Below are positions 1 to 10,042 of a DNA stretch of 64,000 bases, piece by piece. The notes beneath the pieces were generated by a model, which ran no database searches, had not been told where the DNA came from, and saw only the letters and a program-made list of their open reading frames with translations. The stretch covers positions 2,608,001-2,672,000 of the forward strand of contig NZ_CP047095.1 in assembly GCF_009806575.1 (NCBI RefSeq), given 5' to 3'. The stretch comes from Rossellomorea marisflavi (lineage in GTDB: Bacteria; Bacillota; Bacilli; Bacillales; Bacillaceae_B). The first letter of the stretch is position 1; every line of letters begins with the position of its first letter. A program made the translations under genes and the position numbers.

Positions 1-68
1 ATCCGGTTGAAGATCGTGGACTTCCCGACATTCGGACGTCCGACGATGGCTACCACTGGCTTTGTCAT
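1..68 (-). CDS. der: Ribosome biogenesis GTPase Der, N-terminal fragment
   Basis: Only the first 22 codons lie in the window; the gene runs off the left edge. The reverse-strand translation begins MTKPVVAIVGRPNVGKST, with the P-loop GRPNVGKST of the first GTPase domain. Der is a tandem-GTPase protein that acts in 50S subunit maturation. The ATG is the complement of bases 66-68. The neighbours on the right (YIEGIA protein, yphA) are the ones next to der in B. subtilis. Confidence 0.93.
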   Translation of the reverse strand, partial: MTKPVVAIVGRPNVGKSTIFNR

Positions 69-126
69 ATTGTTCACCCTTTCTATCTATCGCTTCCGTT
101 TCATTAATTCGCGTTTATGTAGAGAA

Positions 127-152
127 GGACTGGCCCTTCAATGGGTCAGTCC
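127..152 (-). terminator. Hairpin between YIEGIA capping gene and der
   Basis: A 10-bp stem with one G-U-type mismatch and a six-base loop (arms 127-136 and 143-152) follows the stop of the small gene at 195. Neither side has a clear T run, so it may be a weak terminator or an RNA stability hairpin. Confidence 0.4.
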
Positions 153-194
153 CCTTAACTTAAGTATTTTAACAATAAAAGATGAAACTAGCAA

Positions 195-386
195 TTAGTG
201 TTTTACAATAATGAATAAGCCTTCGTCCAACTCATGGGCAATTCCATCAAGGATGGCTTCCAGGTTATTGCACACTTTCTGCAGTTCTTCAATGGTTTTA
301 CAATGAAAGACTGCTGTTCCTGAAGGTACCCTTTCAGGCGAAGTGGTAACTGCTGCCAGGATGAATTTTTGTATGACCGTGCTCAT
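195..386 (-). CDS. Small cytosolic partner ('capping complex subunit') of the YIEGIA membrane protein
   Basis: This 63-residue protein begins MSTVIQKFILAAVTTSPE and ends in a hydrophobic GLFIIVKH. It has no membrane segment. It matches the short family that is always found directly downstream of YIEGIA-domain genes and has been named a capping subunit for them; its biochemical role is unknown to me. The start overlaps the end of the YIEGIA gene by 4 bases, so the two are translationally coupled in one operon with yphA. Assigned by size, context and family resemblance. Confidence 0.75.
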   Translation of the reverse strand: MSTVIQKFILAAVTTSPERVPSGTAVFHCKTIEELQKVCNNLEAILDGIAHELDEGLFIIVKH

Positions 387-1273
387 TTGCGTGCCTCCTT
401 ATTCGCCTTGGATTCAGAGGGCATCCTAATCGCATTTTCTAGCGTTGGGACCTGCCCGAGGATGGAGATTGCCATATCGACATCCTTTTTCTGAGGAAGC
501 ACGAAGATTCCCACTCGTCCATCATCCAGATCCCGCTTTGCCAGCGGTGTAAGGGCAGGCGTACCGGAATCTTTAAAAATCCCGAGCGACGTGGAGATAT
601 CATGGAGGATCGCTTGTCTTTGGCCAAGATTTGCAAGTGTTGAATTGGCATCGAACGTTTTTGGTGCGAGGATGAAGCCCATCCCGTACTTCATGATTTC
701 CTCCTGTCTCGCAGGAAGCCCGATATTCATGATGTAGATATTATCAACATACAGCCCGGGTCCATCGAAATGGGGCTTGATGAACTCAATATCCACAATG
801 TCCTTCAGCTTCCCTCCTGCCATCAGCATATGGGACACAAACATGCAGGCCAGACTGACCACAAGGGCAATATAAAAATTGAAAACGATGAAGGTCAAGG
901 TCGCGATCAATGAAGTGAAGATCACAAGATAGTTCCGGCTTTCAAAGGCGACGGCAATTCCTTCTATATAGGTGGCTCCACGGGGAACAAGCTCATAGGC
1001 ATCCAGTTCCGTGAGTGTCGTCCTCTCCATATTACGGACATCCCTGAACTGTGAAGCCGCCACCGTCAGGAAGGTGATGGCCGTGAAGTTCTCTTCCATC
1101 AGGGCAGGGATCGCGATGGCACCAAGACCTGACGCAATGAACCCAAGCGCGATGTGAATGATCTTGCCGTGAAGATACGTTGGATATTGCCGGTAGTCCG
1201 TGCGCAGCATATAGATCCGTGTAAGGGTCCCTGCCACTACACCGAAGATCACCGGAAAAACATAGTCATTCAT
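383..1273 (-). CDS. YIEGIA-family sporulation membrane protein (position of B. subtilis yphB)
   Basis: A 296-residue integral membrane protein. Several hydrophobic helices lie in the first 60 residues and again around residues 112-152, and the C-terminal half is soluble. The diagnostic motif TYIEGIAVAF lies near residue 104. It sits between yphA and the small capping gene and overlaps both (ATGA-type overlap with yphA at 1270-1273), so it is the middle gene of a three-gene operon. The family is conserved in spore formers and, as far as I recall, linked to spore envelope assembly; a forespore-type promoter candidate lies upstream of yphA. Molecular function is unknown. Confidence 0.8.
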   Translation of the reverse strand: MNDYVFPVIFGVVAGTLTRIYMLRTDYRQYPTYLHGKIIHIALGFIASGLGAIAIPALMEENFTAITFLTVAASQFRDVRNMERTTLTELDAYELVPRGATYIEGIAVAFESRNYLVIFTSLIATLTFIVFNFYIALVVSLACMFVSHMLMAGGKLKDIVDIEFIKPHFDGPGLYVDNIYIMNIGLPARQEEIMKYGMGFILAPKTFDANSTLANLGQRQAILHDISTSLGIFKDSGTPALTPLAKRDLDDGRVGIFVLPQKKDVDMAISILGQVPTLENAIRMPSESKANKEARK

Positions 1274-1881
1274 AAGTGATGTACATCCCCCTTGTTCGAC
1301 TGAAGTTTTGCATTAAATAATCGATTCATATACACAAGCCCATCGATTCCCAGCAAGATAAGAAAAGAAACGGCAGCTGCGTCCATGTACTTGTGCTCCC
1401 CGATCGTGTGTCCAAAACCGATGGCCGTCAAGATCACGCCGATGAATACCTGCCCCAGGGCCCCTCCTAGCAGGGCAGATGCATACCTCACGTTTCTGGA
1501 AGCTGCGTCCCCGTAAAAGAGAAAGCCCATTATAATGAGGACGACCACATCGGCAATAAAGGGATCTACAATCATCAATACAGGGTCGTAGATTGATACC
1601 AGCTTCAAACCTGTCAGGCACATGGCCGTTGAGATCAAGCTGATGAAAAGATACAATTTTTTGCGCAGTGACAGTTCCCTTATAGTCCACAGTGTCAACG
1701 ATACGATCAGGACCAAGGGCATGGTGACCCGGTAATGACCGATTTCCAATTCAAATGGAAAGGAAGCAATCAGGATCAAACTGAAAAAGGAAATCCAAAA
1801 ACGTACCCGTCCCTTTCTCATCAAAAACGTACTGAAAATCCAGACTCCCCATAGAATCCACAAATAAAAAATACCTTCCAT
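1270..1881 (-). CDS. yphA: YphA-family membrane protein
   Basis: A protein of about 203 residues made almost entirely of hydrophobic helices (at least six). It opens MEGIFYLWILWGVWIFST and ends in a short polar tail. The ATG at 1881 is chosen over an upstream in-frame GTG (1890) because GGGAG lies ten bases before the ATG but almost touches the GTG. It is the first gene of the yphA-YIEGIA-capping operon. No catalytic motif is visible. B. subtilis YphA is of similar size and place; function is unknown. Confidence 0.78.
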   Translation of the reverse strand: MEGIFYLWILWGVWIFSTFLMRKGRVRFWISFFSLILIASFPFELEIGHYRVTMPLVLIVSLTLWTIRELSLRKKLYLFISLISTAMCLTGLKLVSIYDPVLMIVDPFIADVVVLIIMGFLFYGDAASRNVRYASALLGGALGQVFIGVILTAIGFGHTIGEHKYMDAAAVSFLILLGIDGLVYMNRLFNAKLQSNKGDVHHL

Positions 1882-1906
1882 GACGTTCACTCTCCCTTAT
1901 TATCTA

Positions 1907-1936
1907 CATTATGGAAAATATTTATGTATCCCATTC
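1907..1936 (-). promoter_or_regulatory. Candidate sigma-G promoter for the yphA operon
   Basis: On the minus strand GAATG (1932-1936) fits the sigma-G -35 (GHATR), followed by an 18-base spacer and CATAATG (1907-1913), one mismatch from the -10 consensus CATNHTA. It lies 26 bases before the yphA start. Found by eye. Confidence 0.42.
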
Positions 1937-1988
1937 ATGTATGAGAAAAATCCTCACTGAAAAAATAAAGGAAGGGGGTGAGAGACAA

Positions 1989-2117
1989 ATGGGAAAAGAT
2001 CGTCAGGAAAAGAAACTGAAACAGAGTAAACGAGTAGAGTCAGATCGTGACCAGGGGCTTCATTACAAAGGTGCCACAAGCTTGGAAAGCCCGGATGAAA
2101 GCAGAAAACACAGGTGA
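1989..2117 (+). CDS. ypzI: YpzI-family small protein
   Basis: A highly charged 42-residue protein starting MGKDRQEKKLKQSKRVESDR, rich in Lys, Arg, Asp and Glu, with no hydrophobic segment. The ATG at 1989 follows a strong ribosome site (AAGGAAGGGGGTGAG, 1969-1983). It is the only plus-strand gene in this stretch and ends just before a bidirectional terminator shared with fni. It resembles B. subtilis YpzI, found at the same place; function is unknown. Confidence 0.75.
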   Translation: MGKDRQEKKLKQSKRVESDRDQGLHYKGATSLESPDESRKHR

Positions 2118-2175
2118 TTCACCTGCACAGGGATAAGTTCATGTTCAGGCAGACTTGGATGCACGTATCCAAAAA

Positions 2176-2205
2176 AAAGAACGGATCGCGTCGGATCCGT
2201 TCTTT
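2176..2205. terminator. Bidirectional terminator between ypzI and fni
   Basis: A 12-bp perfect stem (2176-2187 with 2194-2205) and a six-base loop, flanked by an A run on the left and a T-rich stretch on the right, so it can end transcripts from both directions. Confidence 0.85.
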
Positions 2206-2208
2206 TCT

Positions 2209-3281
<1,073 letters not shown>

Positions 3282-3291
3282 TTATCGTAAA

Positions 3292-3323
3292 GCAATCCCC
3301 CGCCATATCCGGCAAGGGGATTG
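3292..3323 (-). terminator. Hairpin after the S1-repeat gene
   Basis: CAATCCCC and GGGGATTG (arms 3292-3300 and 3316-3323) can pair downstream of the S1-repeat gene on the minus strand. The T run is poor, so termination may be partial before fni. Confidence 0.5.
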
Positions 3324-3337
3324 TATTTCAACCTGGT

Positions 3338-4468
3338 TTATTTCAAGTCTTTCAATTTATCGCCGATCATTTCACCGAGTTGGAAACCGGTGCTTTCTTC
3401 AGGCATTTCATAATCGGTTACTTCCTCTTCTTTTTCCTCGAGCGCTTTGATGCTCAATGAAAGGCGTTGATCGGCTTCATTCACATCAAGGACCTTCACT
3501 TTCACGTCCTGATTTTCCTGAAGGACCTCATGAGGTGTACCGATATGCTTGTGGGAAATCTGAGAAATATGCACAAGACCTTCCACGCCTGGGAATACTT
3601 CGACGAATGCACCGTAAGAAACGAGACGTTTCACGACCCCGTCAAGAACGGTCCCTTTCGGTGCTTTGCTTGCAATCTCATTCCATGGTCCAGGGAGAGT
3701 CTCCTTGATGGACAGGGAAATCCGTTCGTTGTCACGGTCCACGCTTAGTACTTTGACCGTTACTTTCTGACCTTCTGTAACCACGTCTGACGGTTTCTCC
3801 ACATGTTCATGGGAGAGTTGTGAAATATGGACAAGCCCGTCCACACCGCCAATATCGACGAATGCCCCGAAATCAGTGATTCGTTGCACAGTTCCTTCAA
3901 GGACGGAACCTGATTCGATGTCGACGAGAAGCTGCTTCTTCTGCTCTTGCTTCTCGGCTTCGACCACAGCGCGGTGAGAGAGGATCAAACGGTTTTTCTC
4001 TTGATCCAACTCCACGATTTTGAAAGTCAGGGTCTTATTCTTGTAATCTGCGAAATCTTCAACATAGTGATCTTCCACAAGTGAAGCTGGAACGAAACCG
4101 CGAACGCCGAGATCGACGACAAGACCACCCTTGACGACGTCTTTGACTTCCGCTTCAAAGATTTCTCCTTTTTCAAAACGGTCTTTCATATCTTCCCATG
4201 CTTTTTCAGCATCAACTTTGCGTTTGGAAAGGACCAAAAGCTCCTCTTCCACTTTCGTCACGATTAGCTCAAGTACATCCCCTTCACTGACTACATCGGA
4301 TGCTGTTTCAATATGAAGGCTTGAGAGTTCACTGATTGGAATGATGCCATCCACCTTGCTATCCTGGACATCCACTAGGACCTGTTTCTCTTCGACCTTA
4401 GTGACGGTACCTTGAACTCTTTCACCAATCTCGAGATTTTTCACTTCGATTCCATTCATGTCTTCCAT
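3338..4468 (-). CDS. ypfD: S1 RNA-binding-domain protein (30S ribosomal protein S1 homologue, YpfD)
   Basis: A 376-residue protein built of four S1 (OB-fold) repeats, the later two marked by RITDFGAFVDIGGVDGLVHIS and RLVSYGAFVEVFPGVEG. Gram-positive S1 proteins of this length bind RNA and associate with ribosomes, but are less essential than the six-repeat proteobacterial S1. The start is the ATG at 4468, which follows TAAGGAGGAG; an ORF extending to 4522 lacks such a site. Downstream of plsC and cmk in the same direction as in other Bacillus, but separated from them by a gap of about 117 bases. Often annotated rpsA. Confidence 0.9.
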   Translation of the reverse strand: MEDMNGIEVKNLEIGERVQGTVTKVEEKQVLVDVQDSKVDGIIPISELSSLHIETASDVVSEGDVLELIVTKVEEELLVLSKRKVDAEKAWEDMKDRFEKGEIFEAEVKDVVKGGLVVDLGVRGFVPASLVEDHYVEDFADYKNKTLTFKIVELDQEKNRLILSHRAVVEAEKQEQKKQLLVDIESGSVLEGTVQRITDFGAFVDIGGVDGLVHISQLSHEHVEKPSDVVTEGQKVTVKVLSVDRDNERISLSIKETLPGPWNEIASKAPKGTVLDGVVKRLVSYGAFVEVFPGVEGLVHISQISHKHIGTPHEVLQENQDVKVKVLDVNEADQRLSLSIKALEEKEEEVTDYEMPEESTGFQLGEMIGDKLKDLK

Positions 4469-4585
4469 TATGTACTCCTCCTTAATCCATGACTGCAAAA
4501 AATTTGAACTTCTCGCATGCATTTTAAATATTCTTTCTATTAACTTCTAATAAATAGACCTATTTGTCAAGCAAGAAAGCTTATA

Positions 4586-5167
4586 TTAATGATGGTTCTT
4601 CATTAAATCGGAGATATGACCCATGATGATATCGGTCGTTTGCTCGGCGTTCATCTTTTCTTCCTTGATCGAGTCCATATCGATCGGTGGACCGAAGACG
4701 ACCCGGAGCTTCCGGAATGGCTTGTACGGTCCGATGATGGCACACGGTACGACGTGGGCATCTGAGCGAAGGGCAAAGAACCCTGCTCCTGCCAATCCCT
4801 TTCCGATTTCTCCTGTCTTACTTCTAGTACCCTCGGGGAACAGACCTAAAACCTCTCCCTCTTTCAAAACCTTAAGACCCTTCCTCAAGGCCTCCCGGTC
4901 GCTCATCCCCCTCCGTACGGGGAAGGCATGGATGCCTGGCAGGATCTTGCCTAAAATCGGGACATTGAAGAGCTCCTCTTTGGCCATGAATGATACGGGT
5001 CTCGGGGCAGCGACTCCGACGACAGGAGGGTCCAGGTTGTCGATGTGATTCGAGCAAAGGAGGACACCGCCTTCTTTCGGGAAGTGTTCAAGGCCTTCCA
5101 CCTGTATGCGATACAAAGGCGAAAGGATCGACTTCACAAGACCTCTTGCAAAGGAATAAAGATTCAC
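4586..5167 (-). CDS. plsC: 1-acyl-sn-glycerol-3-phosphate acyltransferase
   Basis: A 193-residue membrane-associated acyltransferase that makes phosphatidic acid from lysophosphatidic acid. The catalytic NHxxxxD motif is NHIDNLD (His41, Asp46) and the glycerophosphate-binding motif is FPEGTRS (residues 110-116). The start is a GTG overlapping the region of the cmk stop with one base between stop and start, so cmk and plsC are coupled. B. subtilis plsC lies elsewhere, but the cmk-plsC pair is common in other Bacillaceae. Confidence 0.9.
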   Translation of the reverse strand: MNLYSFARGLVKSILSPLYRIQVEGLEHFPKEGGVLLCSNHIDNLDPPVVGVAAPRPVSFMAKEELFNVPILGKILPGIHAFPVRRGMSDREALRKGLKVLKEGEVLGLFPEGTRSKTGEIGKGLAGAGFFALRSDAHVVPCAIIGPYKPFRKLRVVFGPPIDMDSIKEEKMNAEQTTDIIMGHISDLMKNHH

Positions 5168-5168
5168 A

Positions 5169-5834
5169 TCAACCGATCCTTTCCACTTGTTTCATGATTT
5201 CCTGCACCACTTCATTGATCGATAGGGAGGTCGTATCGATTTCGATGGCGTCCTCTGCTTTTTTCAGCGGTGCAACTTCCCTTTCGGAATCGATTTTATC
5301 CCGGAGGGCGATCTCTTCCTTCAACTTTTCAAGGTCGGAAGGGAAACCTTTTCTGATATTCTCGGAATGACGGCGCTCCGCACGCTCCTCAACGCTCGCA
5401 AGCAGGAAGATCTTCACTTCCGCATCCGGTATCACATGGGTTCCGATATCGCGGCCGTCCATGACAACCCCGCCTTCGCTTGCAAGCTGCTGTTGCCTGC
5501 TGACCATTTCTTCACGGACCTTGGAATGAACAGCCACGTGCGAGACGGAATTCGTTACGTTCGCCTGCCTGATCTCATCGGTCACATCCAATCCGTCTAC
5601 AAGGACGATCTGTCCGCCATCAATCGGCTTCAATTCGATGACCGTATCATCCAATACTTCTTTAAGGGCATCCTCATCCGTCAGAGCGACACCTTTATTC
5701 AACGCTTTATATGTCAGGGACCTGTACATGGCGCCTGTATCGATATAAAGATAAGACAATCTTCCCGCCACGATTTTTGCGACGGTGCTTTTTCCTGCTG
5801 CTGCAGGACCATCAATTGCTATTCTTAAATTCAT
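5169..5834 (-). CDS. cmk: Cytidylate kinase
   Basis: Phosphorylates CMP and dCMP with ATP. The 221-residue protein starts [17 protein letters not shown], with the P-loop at residues 9-17, and contains the MDGRDIGT nucleotide-site motif and the [12 protein letters not shown] segment of the family. The ATG at 5834 is preferred because AGGTGG lies six bases upstream and the N-terminus then matches B. subtilis Cmk (224 residues); an ORF reading back to 5918 has an unrelated leader. Confidence 0.94.
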   Translation of the reverse strand: MNLRIAIDGPAAAGKSTVAKIVAGRLSYLYIDTGAMYRSLTYKALNKGVALTDEDALKEVLDDTVIELKPIDGGQIVLVDGLDVTDEIRQANVTNSVSHVAVHSKVREEMVSRQQQLASEGGVVMDGRDIGTHVIPDAEVKIFLLASVEERAERRHSENIRKGFPSDLEKLKEEIALRDKIDSEREVAPLKKAEDAIEIDTTSLSINEVVQEIMKQVERIG

Positions 5835-5985
5835 TTTCATCCACCTGCTTACATTCCTAATAAATTTCTTATCCATTTTAACATAAATCATCGGGGGCGC
5901 ATCAGGAAAGTTTTCCACTGTGGGCTTTCGGGTTCAGAGGCAGAAGAACAAAGGAAGGGAGAAGGAGAGGAAGGGCTTACCGCCC

Positions 5986-6168
5986 CTATCTGCCTGGATT
6001 CTTGATTGTTTCAAGTATCTCGCTGTAAGTCAGTTTTTCCACACCTTCATAAAAAGTGATTTTGCGAAGGGACGGAATGGGATCATAGTGGATGAGGCAT
6101 TGTGCGGCAAAAAGCAGGAGCAGATGTATGATCATCAATTTAAGGAGTATTCGTTCGACGGCTTTCAT
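5986..6168 (-). CDS. ypfB: YpfB-family small membrane protein (DUF5359)
   Basis: Sixty residues with one transmembrane helix near residues 8-25 (LLKLMIIHLLLLFAAQCL) and a soluble tail FYEGVEKLTYSEILETI. The start follows AAAGGTGATGG. It lies between motI and cmk exactly as ypfB does in B. subtilis. Function is unknown. Confidence 0.8.
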   Translation of the reverse strand: MKAVERILLKLMIIHLLLLFAAQCLIHYDPIPSLRKITFYEGVEKLTYSEILETIKNPGR

Positions 6169-6223
6169 TCCATCACCTTTTCCATTTGATTAGAAAAAGT
6201 ATGCACCATCCATTAGATATTAT

Positions 6224-6859
6224 TCATGCGAACCCCTTTTTTCTGTGATCAAGCTGCTTTTCAAAACAGAATCGCATGATGTGGCGCTTATGGGATTCGT
6301 CCGGTGCAACGAATTCAATGCTCGCCAGTACCCTCCGGTTTTTTTCCCAAATCCGATTGACCCTTCCCTTCATTTCAAGGTAGTGGTGGGCCTTTTGCAA
6401 AGGGAGTACTAGGAATAGATCTACTTCTTCCTCTTCCCGGATCCCGGAATCCTCTCTTAGTATGACAGCACATCCGCCTGCACTGATATCTTCAGTAACC
6501 GTAACGATCCGGTGCTCCCCAGCCCTCAAGCTGATATCGACCGGTGCTTCGATCCGGACAAAATGCCTCCTCTGGATCCGTTTAAACTCCTCCTCAGATG
6601 GCCGTTCCAGCTCAATCAAAGGAATTTCCGCCATCCTTCTCCCCACCACCCCTGTCCTACATTCCAACACCGTCTGATCCTTCAGGACAAAGCTCACTTT
6701 AAGAGGGGTCCCGTTCATCAAAAAAATGGATTTCCCGGTTTTCTGATGGATCGGGTAATCTACGAGGACCGCATGTTCTTCCAGTCCGCATACTCTGCAT
6801 TTATATGTGCCTTCAATTCCTGCCTGCTCCAGCTGCAGCGTCATTCCAATTTCAAACAT
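6224..6859 (-). CDS. motI: c-di-GMP receptor / flagellar brake protein (PilZ)
   Basis: A 211-residue protein with an N-terminal YcgR-type domain (residues 1-90) and a C-terminal PilZ domain. The c-di-GMP signature RRHFVR (an RxxxR motif) sits near residue 98 and is followed by the DISAGG element. In B. subtilis MotI (YpfA, DgrA) bound to c-di-GMP disengages the flagellar stator MotA. ATG 6859 has AGGAGG nine bases upstream. It is monocistronic or coupled to ypfB, which follows 55 bases later. Confidence 0.88.
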   Translation of the reverse strand: MFEIGMTLQLEQAGIEGTYKCRVCGLEEHAVLVDYPIHQKTGKSIFLMNGTPLKVSFVLKDQTVLECRTGVVGRRMAEIPLIELERPSEEEFKRIQRRHFVRIEAPVDISLRAGEHRIVTVTEDISAGGCAVILREDSGIREEEEVDLFLVLPLQKAHHYLEMKGRVNRIWEKNRRVLASIEFVAPDESHKRHIMRFCFEKQLDHRKKGFA

Positions 6860-6946
6860 AGTTCTTTCCTCCTATCCTTTTATACCTACTTACATTATGC
6901 CATTCCTTTCTACTGTTTTCCATAATTTTTCATCTACACAGGAAAA

Positions 6947-6966
6947 AACGGGCCATTTAGCCCGTT
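6947..6966 (-). terminator. Terminator of sleB-ypeB
   Basis: AACGGGC and GCCCGTT form a seven-bp stem with a six-base loop, followed on the minus strand by a T6 run, six bases after the ypeB stop. Confidence 0.85.
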
Positions 6967-6972
6967 CCCTTC

Positions 6973-8306
6973 TTAATAAAGCTGCTCCGTACTTTTCAGA
7001 CGCTCGACCTTTTCTTCCTGACCGTTCTGTGCGTTGATGAAGATCCTGTATGTGTCCTTCCCCATCATTCCCAGGAATTCATAGCAGAGCACTTCTTCAT
7101 TCAGATCATTGACGATGACTGCCTGCCTCTCTTCCATCACCTTCAGATTCGGACTGGTGTATCCCTTTGCCTTCTCAATAGAGATGGTCGGCTCAGCCGT
7201 TTCTCGATCATGATGATTCCTCAAATATTCATCTGCAGCAAATCCGACGATCTGACCATTATCGAGGGCCACTTTGACTTTGATGGAATCAGGATAGATC
7301 CTCACCCCGTCGATATTTTTCACGAAGGTGAAGACACCGATATTATTGTACTGTGCACTTTCAAATAGCTCCAGCTGCTCGAAATCATTCTCCTTCAGGA
7401 ATTTTGAAGCATTGCGGGATGCCTCATTCAGGGAGATGACGGCGTCCTTCACGTTGCGGTTGTTCATATACCAGATGGGATAACCGCCTTTTTTCGTAAC
7501 ATCCATACTTGCATCGGTTCCTCCGTTGCCGATCGATACGGAATAGAATTCAAACTCTGATCCCTTACCGCTTTTTTCGACCCTTGCATCCTTGGATTCA
7601 CCGATACCCGAATACTTCCTCAAAAGGGCCACCGCTTGATCCTTCGTAATGTTTTTCCCCTTTAGCTTCTTGAAGTTATTGTCCTTTTTCTGATTGTTGA
7701 CGAACGTCGTCGTCCCGACGTTTGCTTCGGTGTAGCCCGTTACATTTTTTTCGACGGTCTTGAATCCATCGATGATGGTGTTATCGGCCTGCTCTTTTCC
7801 ACTGGCAAGGGCCATTTCAACATCCATCCACCGGAGGTTATTCTTCATGACGAGATTTTGCACTGTCCGAAGCTCGTCCTGGATCTCTGCACTTTGCTCA
7901 TACAGCTTTTCAAGTGATTTGTATTCTTCATCTGTCAACGGGTTCTTATCGAGATCCCGGACGGCCGTGCGATAGCTGAAGTCCCCGATCTGGCTCAGGA
8001 ATTCCTCCGTTTTGTTGAACGGCAAGAGAGATAGAGGCAGTTGCCCCACATCGCTGTGTGCCTGCGAAGTCAGTCTCCAGACGTCCGCTAGAGCCGGTGA
8101 CAGCGACTTCCTTGAATTCATGGCGAGCGTGGCGCCGATTCCGTCATGCAGCATATCCATCTGGTACGTCAATTCGTGAAATGCGCGCTGATAATTATTC
8201 TCTGCATTGATGAGTATCGCATTCTTCTCCTGGTGCTCCTGATACCCCAGAAGGCTGTTCCTGCCACGCCTATGATTAATACTGCAATGATTATTCCACG
8301 TATCAT
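6973..8306 (-). pseudogene. ypeB: Germination protein YpeB, single-base frameshift near the N-terminus
   Basis: YpeB is the partner that stabilises and localises the cortex-lytic enzyme SleB in spores. The true start is ATG 8304-8306, fourteen bases after the sleB stop with AAGGGGTGAT upstream, giving the membrane anchor MIRGIIIAVLIIGVAGTAFW. The frame then breaks at a run of four C (8245-8248). One added G gives WGYQEHQEKNA and joins the long open frame that carries the AENNYQRAFHELTYQMD segment and the C-terminal PepSY-like domains. The repaired protein has about 444 residues (B. subtilis 450). An alternative in-frame start at 8316 gives a polar leader without an anchor and is unlikely to be real. 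Confidence 0.88.
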
Positions 8307-8319
8307 CTTGGATCACCCC

Positions 8320-9132
8320 TTAATTACAGAATATATGCTTCCCGATTTTCTTGATCTGTGGCCTGGTCCAAATCCATTTACTTGTGGCCGTGTCCGGATT
8401 GAAATAGTAAAGGGCACTCGACGACGGATCCCATCCATTTATGGCATCCATGACGGCTTCCTTGGCCCTCTCATTCGGCGTGAGCCAGATCTGACCATCC
8501 GCGACGGCTGTGAATGCACCTGGTTCGAAGATGACTCCTGCCGCTGTGTTCGGGAAAGAAGGACTGTCGATCCGGTTCAATATGACGGCTGCGACAGCTA
8601 CCTGACCTTCATACGGCTCTCCCCTGGCCTCACCATAAACAGCGTTCGCCATGAGTTGGATATCATTTTGCGAATAACCGCTCGGTGCATTGACGGCCGA
8701 TGGTTTTGCCCCGGACGACCCTTTATTGGCATCCGACTTCCCGGTGCTTTGCTTATTTTGATCAGTGCCACCGTAATAGGTGAATTTATTTCCTTTATTG
8801 ATTTGATCATTCACATACTGTTTATCGAATTTAGAGGCTTTGACAAGTTTGTCTTTCGTTGTTTTCCCTGCCAAACCATCAATGGGCAGTCCGTATTCAT
8901 ACTGGAAATTCCGCAGGGCCCAATAGGTGCCCCACCCGAATACCCCGTCTATCTTCCCGTTATAGAACCCGATATATTGAAGTCTTGCCTGAAGCTCGAT
9001 GACGTCATCGCCGGTGGCTCCCTGCTGGATGACCTGTCCAGTGAACGCATCCGTTTCAGCCGCTTCGGACGATATCATAAAAAGGATGCAGACCAGTACT
9101 GCAGCGGCAACTTTCCAAAATCTCTTCATCAT
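8320..9132 (-). CDS. sleB: Spore cortex-lytic enzyme SleB
   Basis: Lytic transglycosylase that degrades muramic-lactam-containing spore cortex during germination. The 270-residue protein has a signal peptide (KRFWKVAAAVLVCILFMISS), a peptidoglycan-binding domain (residues 40-95, GDDVIELQARLQYIGFY) and a C-terminal hydrolase_2 domain with AVYGEARGEPYEGQVAVAAV and its catalytic Glu. GGAGG six bases before ATG 9132 sets the start; a second ATG follows at once. It forms an operon with ypeB. A sigma-G-like promoter candidate lies upstream. Confidence 0.95.
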   Translation of the reverse strand: MMKRFWKVAAAVLVCILFMISSEAAETDAFTGQVIQQGATGDDVIELQARLQYIGFYNGKIDGVFGWGTYWALRNFQYEYGLPIDGLAGKTTKDKLVKASKFDKQYVNDQINKGNKFTYYGGTDQNKQSTGKSDANKGSSGAKPSAVNAPSGYSQNDIQLMANAVYGEARGEPYEGQVAVAAVILNRIDSPSFPNTAAGVIFEPGAFTAVADGQIWLTPNERAKEAVMDAINGWDPSSSALYYFNPDTATSKWIWTRPQIKKIGKHIFCN

Positions 9133-9166
9133 GCGTAACCTCCATATTCTCAATTCACATTTTCAG

Positions 9167-9195
9167 TAGTTTTTGTAGTGGCACCCATTTTATGC
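9167..9195 (-). promoter_or_regulatory. Candidate sigma-G promoter of sleB-ypeB
   Basis: GCATA (9191-9195), 17-base spacer, AAAACTA (9167-9173) on the minus strand. The -35 is perfect; the -10 matches CATNHTA at five of seven places. B. subtilis sleB is sigma-G dependent, which supports the call. Confidence 0.45.
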
Positions 9196-9250
9196 AAAGC
9201 TCTTTGCCTAAAGATACGTTTCATCCGTCACTGATCTGTGTGAAAACAAA

Positions 9251-9272
9251 AAAAACACTCAACCTGAGTGTC
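9251..9272 (-). terminator. Terminator overlapping the end of prsW
   Basis: ACACTCA/TGAGTGT stem with a three-base loop formed by the last prsW codons and stop, followed by a T8 run on the minus strand. Confidence 0.82.
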
Positions 9273-9954
9273 TTACGGGATCCTTGATCATTTTTGATTT
9301 ATAGTGGTGTTCTGATAGCCTGTGAGCATGCTTCACCTTTTTCAATCCGAGCCACCAAAGGAAGAACATGAATGGAATCATATAATACACCCAGTTTTTT
9401 TCTGAAAGGAAGATATAATTGTAGGTACCATGAAGGAGGATGGGCAGAGAGATCGACATGATCATCCATTTAATCTTCCCTTCTTCCGGGGAGAACTTTG
9501 CTTTACCAAGGTAATACCCCATCAGGACGCCGAATAATGCATGACTTGATACAGGTAGGAGGGCACGCCCGAATGCATACTCTACTCCATTGGCTACGAG
9601 GTAGAGAATATTTTCCACGGTGGCGAATCCAAGTGAAACACTCGCTCCGTAAATGATGCCGTCATAAGGTTCGTCGAAATGCACATGCTGATAAATGACG
9701 AAGATAAGGATGAACCATTTAAAAAATTCCTCCAGAAATCCCGAGGAAAGATAGGCGGTGGAAAAGTTCGAGGTGACAAACCCTTCGACATCTAGTACAT
9801 ATTGGAGGAACATGATCGGAAAGGTAATGATCACACCAAATAAAAAGGCTTTGAACACCAGCGCCACAGGTTCTGCATCGTATTCATCACGTAGGTAAAA
9901 ATAACTCAGCAGCGCCAAGCCAGGTGCTATGCCCGCTGATAAGATCACCAGCAT
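9259..9954 (-). CDS. prsW: Intramembrane glutamic protease PrsW
   Basis: A 231-residue polytopic membrane protein that makes the site-1 cut in the anti-sigma factor RsiW in response to envelope stress. The family motifs are present: EEFFKWF near residue 70, [10 protein letters not shown] near residue 108 and [11 protein letters not shown] near residue 137. It is next to sleB, as in B. subtilis. It is divergent from the asparaginase gene, sharing about 90 bases of intergenic DNA. Confidence 0.9.
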   Translation of the reverse strand: MLVILSAGIAPGLALLSYFYLRDEYDAEPVALVFKAFLFGVIITFPIMFLQYVLDVEGFVTSNFSTAYLSSGFLEEFFKWFILIFVIYQHVHFDEPYDGIIYGASVSLGFATVENILYLVANGVEYAFGRALLPVSSHALFGVLMGYYLGKAKFSPEEGKIKWMIMSISLPILLHGTYNYIFLSEKNWVYYMIPFMFFLWWLGLKKVKHAHRLSEHHYKSKMIKDPVRHSG

Positions 9955-10042
9955 AAAAAGTCCTCTTTTCTTTCCGTTTCCTTCATCGTATCATGTTAAA
10001 CTAGGAATGAAAATAGTATCTTACCGACTGGAGGAGAAATCC

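Noticed and set aside
8146..9138. 330-codon plus-strand ORF
   Set aside because: Antisense to ypeB and sleB, which are clearly real.
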